Notes: generated by a model not told the origin, from the letters alone. Positions 43,967 to 53,019 are shown, counted from the stretch's first letter. The stretch is DNA of 64,000 nt from Serratia odorifera (GCF_900635445.1 NZ_LR134117.1:2728001-2792000), one strand, 5' to 3'. Translations and numbers: made by a program.

Positions 43967-43981
43967 TGTTACTTTATAACA
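43967..43981. promoter_or_regulatory. Zur-like operator upstream of the zevAB-like pair
   Basis: TGTTACTTTATAACA matches the core of the enterobacterial Zur box (TGTTATA-N-TATAACA) at 12 of the 14 defined bases. It lies 17 bp before the start codon of the DUF1007 gene and would cover its promoter. A match of this quality next to a metal-transport pair is unlikely to be chance, but binding is unproven. Confidence 0.65.
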
Positions 43982-43998
43982 ATAATGAGTGTCGCTTA

Positions 43999-44634
43999 AT
44001 GCTAAAACTACGAAATCTGCTGGCTGGTTTGACGGTGTTGTACAGCGTGACAGCCACCGCCCATCCGCACAGCTTTATTGATATGAACACCACCTTTATT
44101 GCCAAGGATCGTCAATTGGTCGGTTTGAGAATGGTGTGGGTTATGGATGAGATCACCTCGGCGGATCTGCTGTACGACGCGGGCAATGCCAAAAGCGATT
44201 CGGTGACCTGGAAGAAACTGGCGGCTGAAGTAATGGCCAACGTGCTCGGGCAGCATTATTTCACCGACATCTATCGTGACGGCAAGCCGGTAAAATACGT
44301 GAATTTGCCAACGGAATATCACCTTTCGCGCCGTGGCCATAATGCGGTGCTGGAATTTGTACTGCCGTTGGCACAAGCGCAGCCGCTGGCGGGCAAACCG
44401 TTTGACATCGCCACCTACGATCCGACCTTCTTTGTTGATATGAGTTATAAAAATCAATCTGCTATCCATCTGCCGCCGGATATGGCGCAGCAATGTCAAT
44501 TCAAACTGATGACGCCGAAGCCGGATGCGTCGCTGCAGGCGTATGCGCTGTCGCTCGATAAAAATGATTCTCCGGGAGAAGACATGCAACTCGGTCAGCA
44601 GTTCGCACAACGGATTACCCTGCAATGTCAATGA
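43999..44634 (+). CDS. DUF1007 periplasmic protein, ZevA-like
   Basis: 211 residues from ATG at 43999; an in-frame codon at 43954 would place extra residues before the signal peptide. The signal peptide is clear (LLAGLTVLYSVTATA, cleavage about residue 22), followed by a His-containing mature start HPHSFIDM. It belongs to DUF1007. In Haemophilus influenzae the DUF1007 protein ZevA works with the NicO-type membrane protein ZevB in zinc acquisition. Here it overlaps such a gene by 10 bp, so the two form an operon. A Zur-like box upstream supports zinc. Confidence 0.85.
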   Translation: MLKLRNLLAGLTVLYSVTATAHPHSFIDMNTTFIAKDRQLVGLRMVWVMDEITSADLLYDAGNAKSDSVTWKKLAAEVMANVLGQHYFTDIYRDGKPVKYVNLPTEYHLSRRGHNAVLEFVLPLAQAQPLAGKPFDIATYDPTFFVDMSYKNQSAIHLPPDMAQQCQFKLMTPKPDASLQAYALSLDKNDSPGEDMQLGQQFAQRITLQCQ

Positions 44635-45647
44635 ATCTCGGCAGCGCCGCCGGCCGCCGGCGTCACTGGGCCTTCAGCCTGTGGCCGCTACTGCTGTTTA
44701 GCGTCTTGTTTGCGCTTGGCGCACGGCTGGTGTGGCATTATTGGCCGCAAATTCTGCTGCAGAGCGTGGTGTGGCAAAAAACGCTGAATCAGCACATGGC
44801 TGGCCTGTTGCAACAGGTTAACGCCGCGCCGCAGCAGGCCGGCATGGCGCTGGTGCTGTTCAGCCTCGGTTACGGCGTGCTGCATGCCCTTGGCCCCGGT
44901 CATGGCAAAGTGGTGATCTCCACCTATCTGGCGACACACCCGGCGCGACTGAAAAGCAGCCTGCGGTTAACCTTTGCCGCTTCGCTGGTGCAAGGGCTGG
45001 TGGCGATTGGTCTGGTCACGCTGGTGTTGGGAGTGCTGGCGCTGTCGTCACGCCAGTTGCATCAAAGCAGTTTCTGGTTGGAAAAGGGCAGCTATCTGCT
45101 GGTGGCGCTGCTTGGCGTTCTGTTGAGCTGGCGTGCGCTGCGGCGTCTGTTTACTGCGATCCGCGCGTTGCGCCCGGTGCCGGCGATGCGTATTCGCGCC
45201 GTGCAGCCGTTGCCGGCCGATCACCTGCACAGCGCCGAATGCGGTTGCGGCCATCGTCATTTGCCGAGCGACAGTGAATTGCAGGCCGGCGGCGGCTGGC
45301 GTACCCAGTTGGCGATCGTACTGGCGATGGGCATGCGGCCATGCTCCGGCGCGATATTGGTGCTGCTGTTTGCCAAAGTGATCGGGGTATTTTTCTGGGG
45401 CGTGCTTTCCGCGCTGGCGATGGCGCTGGGCACCTCGATAACCATTTCACTGCTGGCGTTGCTGGTGCATTACAGCCGTCGTCTGGCGGTGCGCATTAGC
45501 GGCACGCGCACGCCGGCCGCCTGGAGCGCGGTGGCGTGGGGAACCCTGGCACTGGCCGGTGGGTTGATTCTGCTGTTTGCCGGCATTCTGTTGTACGCCA
45601 GCGCGGTGCCGGAATTCGGCAGCGGCGTGCGCCCCTTCTCCCGTTAA
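44625..45647 (+). CDS. NicO/RcnA-family metal transporter, ZevB-like
   Basis: 340 residues with about seven membrane helices. The family motif HALGPGHGKVVI is near residue 86-97, and a later helix has MRPCSGAILVLL. Between them lies a cytoplasmic or periplasmic loop rich in His and Cys (HLHSAECGCGHRH, about 199-211), typical of metal-binding loops. General annotation would be nickel/cobalt transporter; the partner gene and the Zur-like box favour zinc. It overlaps the upstream DUF1007 gene. ATG at 44631 (MNLGS) is an alternative start. Confidence 0.87.
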   Translation: MSMNLGSAAGRRRHWAFSLWPLLLFSVLFALGARLVWHYWPQILLQSVVWQKTLNQHMAGLLQQVNAAPQQAGMALVLFSLGYGVLHALGPGHGKVVISTYLATHPARLKSSLRLTFAASLVQGLVAIGLVTLVLGVLALSSRQLHQSSFWLEKGSYLLVALLGVLLSWRALRRLFTAIRALRPVPAMRIRAVQPLPADHLHSAECGCGHRHLPSDSELQAGGGWRTQLAIVLAMGMRPCSGAILVLLFAKVIGVFFWGVLSALAMALGTSITISLLALLVHYSRRLAVRISGTRTPAAWSAVAWGTLALAGGLILLFAGILLYASAVPEFGSGVRPFSR

Positions 45648-45653
45648 CGGGCA

Positions 45654-45680
45654 TAAAAAAAGCGCTGCAACAGCAGCGCT
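45654..45680 (-). terminator. Terminator of suhB
   Basis: AGCGCTG and CAGCGCT with a 6-base loop; the A-run at 45654-45661 becomes a U-tail on the minus strand. It may also serve the convergent metal-transporter gene less efficiently. Confidence 0.85.
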
Positions 45681-45726
45681 TCAATAGTCAAAGCAGGCTC
45701 AGACGTGCTGAGCTCATCGGGCGATA

Positions 45727-46530
45727 TTAACGTTTCAGTGCTTCGCTCAATTCTTCACGCATGCTGGACAGCATGGCTTTCACTACGCGCGGATTGCCGG
45801 CAACGACGTTGCCGGAGCTGAAGTGGTTATGACCGCCAACGAAGTCGGTGACCAAACCGCCGGATTCACGCACCAGCAGTTCGCCAGCAGCGAAGTCCCA
45901 CGGCTTCAGGCCGATTTCGAAGAAACCGTCAACGCGGCCGGCAGCCACGTAAGCCAGATCCAGTGCGGCAGAACCGGTACGACGGAAATCCGCACACTGG
46001 GTGAACAGTTTGCCGACGACGTTGATGTAAGGGGTCGCGTGTTGCTTGAGTTTGAACGGGAAACCGGTCGCCAGGATAGTGCCATTCAGGTCTTTGGCAT
46101 TGGTGCCACGCAGGCGGAAACCGTTGAGCTGAGCGCCCTGGCCGCGAGTCGCGGTGAACAGTTCGTTGCGCATTGGATCGTAAACCACCGCCACTTCGGT
46201 GCGGCCTTTGATGCGCACGGCAATGGAAACGGAGAAATGCGGGAAACGTTTGATGAAGTTTGAAGTGCCATCCAGTGGATCGATCACCCATTGTACATCC
46301 TGATCTTCGCCGACCAGCTCACCGCGTTCTTCGCTGATGATAGTGTGTTGCGGGTAAGACTTGCGAATAACGTCAATGATCAGATGCTCTGCATCACGAT
46401 CGACGTTGGTGACGAAATCGTTAGTCCCTTTCTGGCTCGCTTCAACGGCGTCCGGGGTCTCGTAGTTTTTGGCAATCAGGTTACCGGCCTTGCGCGCAGC
46501 GCGCACGGCGATAGTCAGCATCGGATGCAT
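45727..46530 (-). CDS. suhB: Inositol-1-monophosphatase / Nus factor SuhB
   Basis: Magnesium-dependent phosphatase; in E. coli its main role is as part of the rRNA antitermination complex. It is 267 residues, as in E. coli. The metal-binding motifs are seen as ISEERGE (about 64-70), WVIDPLDGTSNF (81-92) and LKPWDFAAGELLVRESGG near 215. It is divergent from trmJ with about 130 bp between start codons. Confidence 0.97.
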   Translation of the reverse strand: MHPMLTIAVRAARKAGNLIAKNYETPDAVEASQKGTNDFVTNVDRDAEHLIIDVIRKSYPQHTIISEERGELVGEDQDVQWVIDPLDGTSNFIKRFPHFSVSIAVRIKGRTEVAVVYDPMRNELFTATRGQGAQLNGFRLRGTNAKDLNGTILATGFPFKLKQHATPYINVVGKLFTQCADFRRTGSAALDLAYVAAGRVDGFFEIGLKPWDFAAGELLVRESGGLVTDFVGGHNHFSSGNVVAGNPRVVKAMLSSMREELSEALKR

Positions 46531-46658
46531 GGGTATCTTCCAACTAGGATGTTAAAGAACAGGAAACGGCGCGGAGTATAGCAGGTGTTCGGCAAAATAC
46601 CTAATGTCCTTCATCCTGTGTTAAGATGCTACGATTTTCCGCTACGCTCAGAGTTTGT

Positions 46659-47384
46659 ATGCTGCACAATATTCGCATTGTTCTGGTAGAAACCTCTCAT
46701 ACCGGCAACATGGGCTCGACCGCCAGAGCCATGAAAACCATGGGCCTGACCAACCTTTATCTGGTCAATCCGCTGGTAAAACCCGATTCGCAGGCCATTG
46801 CGCTGGCCGCCGGCGCCAGTGACGTCATTGGTAATGCCACCATCGTCGATACCTTTGATGAAGCCATTGCCGGCTGCAGTCTGGTGGTCGGCACCAGCGC
46901 ACGTTCACGTACGCTACCCTGGCCGATGCTGGAACCGCGTGAATGCGGCGTGCGTGCGGTGCAGGAGGGCGAACAGGCGCCGGTGGCGCTGGTCTTCGGC
47001 CGCGAACGCGTGGGTCTGACCAACGACGAACTGCAAAAATGCCATTATCATGTCGCTATCCCGGCCAATCCGGATTACAGCTCGCTGAACCTGGCGATGG
47101 CGGTTCAGATCCTGGCGTACGACGTGCGCGTGGCGTACCTCGAACGTCAGCAGGCAGACGCGCCGCCGGCGCCGCAAGAAGCGGCTTATCCGCTGGTAGA
47201 CGACCTTGAGCGTTTTTATCAGCATCTGGAACAAACGCTGTCGACCACCGGCTTTATCCGCCCAACGCATCCAGGGCAGGTCATGAGTCGGCTGCGCCGC
47301 CTGTTTACCCGCGCGCGCCCGGAAGCGCAGGAGCTGAATATTCTGCGCGGCATGCTGACGTCGATCGATAAGCAGATCAAGTAG
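46659..47384 (+). CDS. trmJ: tRNA (cytidine/uridine-2'-O-)-methyltransferase TrmJ
   Basis: SPOUT-class enzyme that 2'-O-methylates position 32 of several tRNAs. From ATG at 46659 it is 241 residues; the start MLHNIRIVLVETSHTGNMGS matches the E. coli protein, and the in-frame ATG at 46626 adds 11 unrelated residues. The SAM-binding knot is formed by LVFGRERVGLTNDEL and IPANPDYSSLNLAMAV. It lies upstream of the isc operon but is separated from it by 207 bp with IscR sites. Confidence 0.96.
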   Translation: MLHNIRIVLVETSHTGNMGSTARAMKTMGLTNLYLVNPLVKPDSQAIALAAGASDVIGNATIVDTFDEAIAGCSLVVGTSARSRTLPWPMLEPRECGVRAVQEGEQAPVALVFGRERVGLTNDELQKCHYHVAIPANPDYSSLNLAMAVQILAYDVRVAYLERQQADAPPAPQEAAYPLVDDLERFYQHLEQTLSTTGFIRPTHPGQVMSRLRRLFTRARPEAQELNILRGMLTSIDKQIK

Positions 47385-47497
47385 CAGGGTAATTATTGCG
47401 ACGCTGTGGACAGGCAACGCGGCAATAGCATTATTAATCCGTGGGATATAACATGCATTCAAGATGCATTTGTTATAAATCGGTACAAATAATGCTA

Positions 47498-47547
47498 ATA
47501 CTTGAGTAAATTACTCGGTTAAATAGTTGACTGATTTACTCGGGAAT
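47498..47547. promoter_or_regulatory. Tandem IscR binding sites of the isc promoter
   Basis: Two 25-bp type 1 IscR sites lie side by side. Site A (47498-47522) contains CTTGAGTAAATTACTCGG, and site B (47523-47547) GTTGACTGATTTACTCGG. They overlap the -35 region (TTGACT at 47527-47532). The arrangement and bases closely follow E. coli, where [2Fe-2S]-IscR represses its own operon from these sites. Confidence 0.88.
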
Positions 47548-47591
47548 GTCAGACTTTCGGCCATGTTTCACCAACAGGTAACCACTTAGCT

Positions 47592-48086
47592 ATGAGACTG
47601 ACATCCAAAGGCCGTTATGCCGTAACCGCTATGCTCGACGTGGCATTGCATTCTCAGGAAGGGCCCGTTCCTCTGGCGGATATTTCAGAACGTCAGGGTA
47701 TTTCGCTCTCTTATCTGGAACAATTGTTCTCCCGTCTGCGCAAGAATGGCCTGGTGGCCAGCGTGCGTGGCCCGGGCGGCGGTTATCTGCTGGGTAAAGA
47801 CGCGGCTGAAATCGCCGTTGGCGCGGTGATTACTGCCGTCGATGAATCGGTAGATGCAACCCGTTGTCAGGGCAAGGAAGGCTGTCAGGGCGGCGATCGC
47901 TGTCTGACGCACACCCTGTGGCGCGATCTGAGCGAGCGCATCAGCGGGTTCTTGAACAACATTACGCTGGCCGAACTGGTGAACAACCAGGAAGTGCTGG
48001 ATGTGGCAGACCGTCAGAATAACGATACGCGCCGCACGGCCAACGGTCGTCTGCAAGAAACCATTAACGTTAATCTGCGCGCATAA
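47592..48086 (+). CDS. iscR: Fe-S cluster assembly transcription factor IscR
   Basis: Rrf2-family regulator that holds a [2Fe-2S] cluster and represses the isc operon when clusters are plentiful. It is 164 residues. The winged helix-turn-helix is at about 28-55 (ISLSYLEQLFSRLRKNGLV). The cluster ligands are Cys92, Cys98, Cys104 and His107, all present. It leads iscRSUA-hscBA-fdx-iscX with its binding sites just upstream. Confidence 0.98.
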   Translation: MRLTSKGRYAVTAMLDVALHSQEGPVPLADISERQGISLSYLEQLFSRLRKNGLVASVRGPGGGYLLGKDAAEIAVGAVITAVDESVDATRCQGKEGCQGGDRCLTHTLWRDLSERISGFLNNITLAELVNNQEVLDVADRQNNDTRRTANGRLQETINVNLRA

Positions 48087-48141
48087 GCAGCTGGCGATAC
48101 GTATTTTTGTTTTTGGAAGTGATGTACGGAGCACAAGAGCA

Positions 48142-49356
48142 ATGAAATTACCGATTTATCTGGACTACTCAGCAACGACGCCGGTCGATCCGCGCGTTGC
48201 CGAGAAAATGATGCAGTTTTTGACCCTGGACGGTACTTTCGGTAACCCGGCTTCCCGTTCCCACCGTTTCGGGTGGCAGGCGGAAGAAGCGGTAGATATC
48301 GCCCGTAACCAAATTGCTGAACTGGTTGGCGCTGACCCGCGCGAAATCGTGTTCACTTCAGGGGCAACCGAATCCGACAACCTGGCGATTAAAGGCGCTG
48401 CCAATTTCTACCAAAAGAAAGGCAAGCACGTCATCACCAGCAAAACCGAACATAAAGCCGTGCTGGACACCTGTCGTCAGCTGGAGCGCGAAGGGTTTGA
48501 AGTTACCTACCTGGCGCCGCAGAGCAATGGCATCATCGATCTGAAAGAGCTCGAAGCCGCCATGCGCGACGACACCATTCTGGTGTCCATCATGCACGTG
48601 AACAACGAAATCGGCGTGGTGCAGGATATCGCCACCATCGGCGAAATGTGCCGTGCGCGCGGTATCATTTACCACGTTGATGCGACTCAGAGCGTGGGCA
48701 AACTGCCTATCGATCTGAGCCAGCTGAAAGTTGACCTGATGTCCTTCTCCGGTCACAAAATCTACGGGCCGAAGGGCATTGGTGCGCTGTATGTGCGCCG
48801 CAAGCCGCGTATCCGTATCGAAGCGCAAATCCATGGTGGCGGTCACGAGCGCGGCATGCGTTCCGGTACGCTGCCAGTGCACCAGATCGTCGGTATGGGC
48901 GAAGCCTACCGTATCGCCAAAGAAGAAATGGACAGCGAAATGGCGCGTCTGCGCGTATTGCGTGACCGTCTGTGGAACGGCGTGAAGGATATGGAAGAAG
49001 TCTACCTGAACGGCTCACTGGAGCAGGGTGCACCTAATATCCTCAATGTCAGCTTCAACTACGTTGAAGGTGAATCGCTGATCATGGCATTGAAAGACCT
49101 GGCCGTTTCCTCCGGCTCCGCCTGTACCTCTGCCAGCCTGGAACCTTCCTATGTGCTGCGTGCGTTGGGCATGAGCGATGAATTGGCACACAGCTCGATC
49201 CGCTTCTCTCTGGGGCGTTTTACCACCGAAGAAGAGATCGACTACACCATTCAGCTGGTTCGCAACTCCATCGGCCGTCTGCGCGATCTTTCCCCGCTGT
49301 GGGAGATGTTCAAACAGGGCGTGGATATTAACAGCATCGAATGGTCACACCATTAA
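48142..49356 (+). CDS. iscS: Cysteine desulfurase IscS
   Basis: PLP enzyme that takes sulfur from cysteine and passes it to IscU, TusA and others. From ATG at 48142 it is 404 residues, as in E. coli; the open frame upstream overlaps iscR and is not used. The PLP lysine lies in SFSGHKIYGPKG and the persulfide Cys in SSGSACTSAS. CGGAG stands 10 bases before the start. The 55-bp gap after iscR corresponds to the region where RyhB pairs in E. coli. Confidence 0.98.
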   Translation: MKLPIYLDYSATTPVDPRVAEKMMQFLTLDGTFGNPASRSHRFGWQAEEAVDIARNQIAELVGADPREIVFTSGATESDNLAIKGAANFYQKKGKHVITSKTEHKAVLDTCRQLEREGFEVTYLAPQSNGIIDLKELEAAMRDDTILVSIMHVNNEIGVVQDIATIGEMCRARGIIYHVDATQSVGKLPIDLSQLKVDLMSFSGHKIYGPKGIGALYVRRKPRIRIEAQIHGGGHERGMRSGTLPVHQIVGMGEAYRIAKEEMDSEMARLRVLRDRLWNGVKDMEEVYLNGSLEQGAPNILNVSFNYVEGESLIMALKDLAVSSGSACTSASLEPSYVLRALGMSDELAHSSIRFSLGRFTTEEEIDYTIQLVRNSIGRLRDLSPLWEMFKQGVDINSIEWSHH

Positions 49357-49380
49357 TTCATCGGATTCAGGAGCAAAGTC

Positions 49381-49767
49381 ATGGCTTACAGCGAAAAAGT
49401 AATCGATCACTACGAAAACCCGCGCAACGTGGGATCCTTTGATAACGAAGATCCTAGCGTAGGCAGCGGCATGGTGGGTGCACCGGCCTGTGGTGACGTA
49501 ATGAAACTGCAGATCAAGGTCAACGACGCCGGCATTATCGAAGACGCACGCTTCAAAACCTACGGCTGCGGTTCCGCCATCGCGTCCAGCTCGCTGGTCA
49601 CTGAATGGATGAAGGGCAAATCCCTGGAGCAGGCCGAGTCGATCAAGAATACCCAGATTGCCGAAGAGCTGGAGTTGCCACCGGTCAAGATCCACTGCTC
49701 GATCCTGGCGGAAGACGCCATCAAAGCAGCGATTGCCGACTATAAGAGCAAGCACGGCGCCAAGTGA
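49381..49767 (+). CDS. iscU: Iron-sulfur cluster scaffold IscU
   Basis: Scaffold on which [2Fe-2S] clusters are built. It is 128 residues, as in E. coli. The cluster ligands Cys37, Cys63 and Cys106 and the HscA recognition motif LPPVK (99-103) are present. It lies 24 bp after iscS in the isc operon. Confidence 0.98.
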   Translation: MAYSEKVIDHYENPRNVGSFDNEDPSVGSGMVGAPACGDVMKLQIKVNDAGIIEDARFKTYGCGSAIASSSLVTEWMKGKSLEQAESIKNTQIAEELELPPVKIHCSILAEDAIKAAIADYKSKHGAK

Positions 49768-49859
49768 TTATCTTTGAGTTATCTACCCGTTGAACCTCGG
49801 GGCCGTGGCCAAACTGGCGGCGGCCTTAAGCCAGGCGGGTAATTGAGTGTGAGGTTGTT

Positions 49860-50183
49860 ATGTCGATTACTATGAGCGACAGCGCTGCGCAACGCGTCCA
49901 GGCATTTTTGGACCACCGCGGCAAAGGTCTCGGCCTGCGCCTAGGGGTGCGTACCTCTGGTTGTTCCGGGATGGCGTATGTGCTGGAATTTGTTGACGAA
50001 ACCAATGACGATGATGTCATTTTCGAAGACAAAGGCGTTAAGGTGATCATTGACGGCAAGAGCCTGGTCTACCTTGACGGCACCGAGCTTGACTTCGTTA
50101 AGGAAGGCCTGAACGAAGGCTTCAAGTTCAACAACCCGAATGTCTCAAACGAGTGCGGCTGCGGCGAAAGTTTTAACGTCTGA
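49860..50183 (+). CDS. iscA: Iron-sulfur cluster assembly protein IscA
   Basis: A-type carrier that delivers Fe-S clusters to apo-proteins. It is 107 residues. The three conserved cysteines are in SGCSGMAY (Cys35) and CGCGES near the C-terminus. It starts 92 bp after iscU; that gap holds a GC-rich stretch but no gene. A strong hairpin follows before hscB. Confidence 0.97.
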   Translation: MSITMSDSAAQRVQAFLDHRGKGLGLRLGVRTSGCSGMAYVLEFVDETNDDDVIFEDKGVKVIIDGKSLVYLDGTELDFVKEGLNEGFKFNNPNVSNECGCGESFNV

Positions 50184-50230
50184 CAGTCCATCGTGTTCCT
50201 CCGCTACTCACTTGCGGTTTGATGAGATGC

Positions 50231-50253
50231 TCCCCCGCTCGCGTCGCGGGGGA
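50231..50253 (+). other. Stem-loop between iscA and hscB
   Basis: TCCCCCGC and GCGGGGGA make a perfect 8-bp stem with a 7-base loop in the 104-bp iscA-hscB gap. No U-tail follows, so it is more likely an mRNA stability or processing element that separates iscRSUA from hscBA-fdx than a full terminator. Confidence 0.5.
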
Positions 50254-50287
50254 ACCTAAACCATCACGATAACGCCCAGAGCACGCT

Positions 50288-50806
50288 ATGGATTACTTTA
50301 CTTTATTCGGGCTGCCAGTTCGCTATCCCGTGGACGGCAGCCTGCTTGCATCCCGCTATCAGGATCTGCAACGCCAATTCCATCCCGACCGTTTTGCCAG
50401 CCAGCCAGAGCGTGAACGCCTGATGGCGTTGCAGCAGGCGGCGACCATCAATGAAGCCTACCAAACGCTGAAGCACCCGTTAAAACGCGCGGAGTATATG
50501 CTATCTTTGCACGGTTTTGACTTGGGCAACGAGCAGCACACCCTGCGCGATACCGCTTTCCTGATGGAACAGCTGGAGCTGCGCGAAGAGCTCGATGCGA
50601 TAGAACGCCAGGCGGACGAAAACGCATTGGCGGCGTTTGCCGGGCGTCTGAACGATGCCTGCCAGCAGCGCAGCGCGCAGATGGTACAGCAGCTGGACGC
50701 TCAGCAGTGGACCGACGCCGCCGATACGGTACGCAAACTGCGTTTCTTGGACAAACTCCAGCAACAGGTTGAACAACTCGAAGAAAAACTGCTGGGTTTT
50801 GAGTAA
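50288..50806 (+). CDS. hscB: Co-chaperone HscB
   Basis: J-domain protein that brings IscU to HscA. It is 172 residues (E. coli 171). The J-domain covers residues 1-75, with HPD at 32-34. The C-terminal three-helix bundle that binds IscU has conserved LMEQLELREELDAIE. It lies 24 bp before hscA, in the isc operon. Confidence 0.97.
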   Translation: MDYFTLFGLPVRYPVDGSLLASRYQDLQRQFHPDRFASQPERERLMALQQAATINEAYQTLKHPLKRAEYMLSLHGFDLGNEQHTLRDTAFLMEQLELREELDAIERQADENALAAFAGRLNDACQQRSAQMVQQLDAQQWTDAADTVRKLRFLDKLQQQVEQLEEKLLGFE

Positions 50807-50830
50807 TTCTTTTCATTTTGGAAGCTCAAT

Positions 50831-52681
50831 ATGGCCTTATTACAAATCAGTGAGCCCGGCCTCAGCGCCGCGCCACACCAGCGGCGTCTGGCTGCCGGCA
50901 TCGATCTTGGCACCACCAATTCGCTGGTTGCCACGGTGCGCAGCGGGCAGGCGGAAACGCTGCCCGATGCCGACAATCGCCATCTGTTGCCTTCCGTGGT
51001 GCATTATGCTGCCGCTGGCCACAGCGTAGGCTGGGCGGCACGCGCACAGGCGGCGCAGGATCCGGCCAATACCATCAGTTCGGTCAAACGCATGATGGGC
51101 CGCTCTCTGGCCGACGTGCAGCAGCGTTACCCGAACCTGCCGTACCAGTTCCAGGCCAGCGACAATGGCTTGCCGATGATGGTTACCGCAGGCGGTCTGC
51201 TCAACCCGGTTGGCGTCTCTGCCGACATTCTCAAGGCGCTGGGCGCGCGCGCCCAGCAGGCGCTTGACGGCGAGCTGGATGGCGTGGTGATCACCGTTCC
51301 TGCCTATTTCGACGACGCACAGCGCCAGGGCACCAAAGACGCCGCGCGTCTGGCCGGCCTGCACGTGCTGCGTCTGCTCAACGAGCCGACGGCGGCAGCA
51401 ATCGCCTACGGCCTGGACTCCGGGCAGGAAGGGGTGATCGCGGTTTACGATCTGGGCGGCGGTACCTTTGATATTTCCATTCTGCGCTTGAGCCGCGGGG
51501 TGTTCGAAGTGTTGGCCACCGGCGGCGACTCCGCGCTCGGCGGCGATGATTTCGACCACCTGCTGGCGGACTGGCTGCGCGAGCAGGCCGGCATTGCCGA
51601 TCGCAGTGACCACGGTGTGCAGCGCCAACTGCTGGACGCCGCCATCAAGGCCAAGATTGCCCTCAGCGAGGCCGATTCGGTGGCCGTTGAGGTAGCCGGC
51701 TGGCGCGGTGAGGTGAGTCGTCAACGCTTCGAAGCGCTGATCGCCACGCTGGTGAAGCGTACGCTGATGGCCTGCCGCCGGGCATTGAAAGACGCCGGCG
51801 TGACGGCTGACCAGGTGCTGGAAGTGGTGATGGTTGGCGGCTCGACCCGCGTGCCGTTGGTACGCGAACAGGTCGGCGCCTTCTTTGGCCGTACGCCGCT
51901 GACCTCTATCGATCCGGATAAAGTGGTGGCGATCGGCGCGGCGATTCAGGCGGATATTCTGGTCGGCAACAAGCCGGACAGCGAAATGCTGCTGCTGGAC
52001 GTGATCCCGCTGTCGCTGGGGCTGGAAACCATGGGCGGTCTGGTGGAGAAGGTGATCCCGCGTAACACCACCATTCCGGTGGCGCGTGCGCAGGAGTTTA
52101 CCACCTTTAAAGACGGCCAGAGCGCGATGATGATCCATGTGCTGCAAGGCGAACGCGAACTGGTGCAGGACTGTCGCTCGCTGGCCCGCTTTACGCTGCG
52201 TGGCCTGCCGCCGTTACCGGCCGGCGGCGCGCATATCCGCGTCACTTTCCAGGTGGATGCCGACGGGCTGCTGAGCGTCACCGCCATGGAAAAATCTACC
52301 GGCGTCGAGGCGTCGATTCAGGTCAAGCCGTCCTACGGGCTGTCTGACGCCGAAATTGCCGGCATGATCAAGGATTCGATGGCCCATGCGCACAGCGATG
52401 TCAGCGCGCGCATGCTGGCTGAACAACGGGTTGAAGCGTCAAGGGTGCTGGAAAGTCTGCAAGGCGCGTTGGCGACCGATGCAGCGCTACTCGACGGCGA
52501 GGAACGCCTGGCAATCGACAGCGCCGTGGCGGCTTTGCAACAGGCGGTGCAGGGCACCGATCCCGCTGCTATCGAAGCGGCGATCAAGACATTAGATGCA
52601 ACTACGCAAGATTTTGCCGCGCGCCGCATGGATGCTTCCATTCGCCGGGCGCTGGCTGGCCATTCTGTGGATGAGGTTTAA
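50831..52681 (+). CDS. hscA: Fe-S protein maturation chaperone HscA
   Basis: Hsp70-type ATPase that remodels IscU-bound clusters by binding its LPPVK motif. It is 616 residues, as in E. coli. The signatures are IDLGTTNSLVA (about 24-34), VYDLGGGTFDIS and VMVGGSTRVPLVREQV. The substrate domain follows from about residue 390. Fdx begins two bases after its stop. Confidence 0.98.
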   Translation: MALLQISEPGLSAAPHQRRLAAGIDLGTTNSLVATVRSGQAETLPDADNRHLLPSVVHYAAAGHSVGWAARAQAAQDPANTISSVKRMMGRSLADVQQRYPNLPYQFQASDNGLPMMVTAGGLLNPVGVSADILKALGARAQQALDGELDGVVITVPAYFDDAQRQGTKDAARLAGLHVLRLLNEPTAAAIAYGLDSGQEGVIAVYDLGGGTFDISILRLSRGVFEVLATGGDSALGGDDFDHLLADWLREQAGIADRSDHGVQRQLLDAAIKAKIALSEADSVAVEVAGWRGEVSRQRFEALIATLVKRTLMACRRALKDAGVTADQVLEVVMVGGSTRVPLVREQVGAFFGRTPLTSIDPDKVVAIGAAIQADILVGNKPDSEMLLLDVIPLSLGLETMGGLVEKVIPRNTTIPVARAQEFTTFKDGQSAMMIHVLQGERELVQDCRSLARFTLRGLPPLPAGGAHIRVTFQVDADGLLSVTAMEKSTGVEASIQVKPSYGLSDAEIAGMIKDSMAHAHSDVSARMLAEQRVEASRVLESLQGALATDAALLDGEERLAIDSAVAALQQAVQGTDPAAIEAAIKTLDATTQDFAARRMDASIRRALAGHSVDEV

Positions 52682-52683
52682 CC

Positions 52684-53019
52684 ATGCCTAAAATTGTTTT
52701 CCTGCCCCATCAAGATTTATGCCCGGAGGGGGCAGTGTTGGAAGCCCGCGAAGGGGAATCGATTCTCGACGTCGCGCTGCGCAACGGTATCGATATCGAG
52801 CACGCCTGTGAGAAATCCTGCGCCTGCACGACCTGTCACTGCATCGTGCGTGAAGGGTTCGATTCGCTGGAAGAAAGCAGCGAGCTGGAAGACGACATGC
52901 TGGACAAAGCCTGGGGACTGGAGCCGGAAAGCCGCCTGAGCTGTCAGGCGCTGGTCGCCGACGAGGATCTGGTGGTCGAGATGCCGCGTTATACCGTCAA
53001 CCACGCACGCGAACATTGA
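52684..53019 (+). CDS. fdx: 2Fe-2S ferredoxin Fdx
   Basis: Adrenodoxin-type ferredoxin that supplies electrons for cluster assembly on IscU. It is 111 residues. The [2Fe-2S] ligands are Cys42, Cys48, Cys51 and Cys87, with the usual extra Cys46 beside them. It directly follows hscA and is followed after 81 bp by iscX. Confidence 0.98.
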   Translation: MPKIVFLPHQDLCPEGAVLEAREGESILDVALRNGIDIEHACEKSCACTTCHCIVREGFDSLEESSELEDDMLDKAWGLEPESRLSCQALVADEDLVVEMPRYTVNHAREH

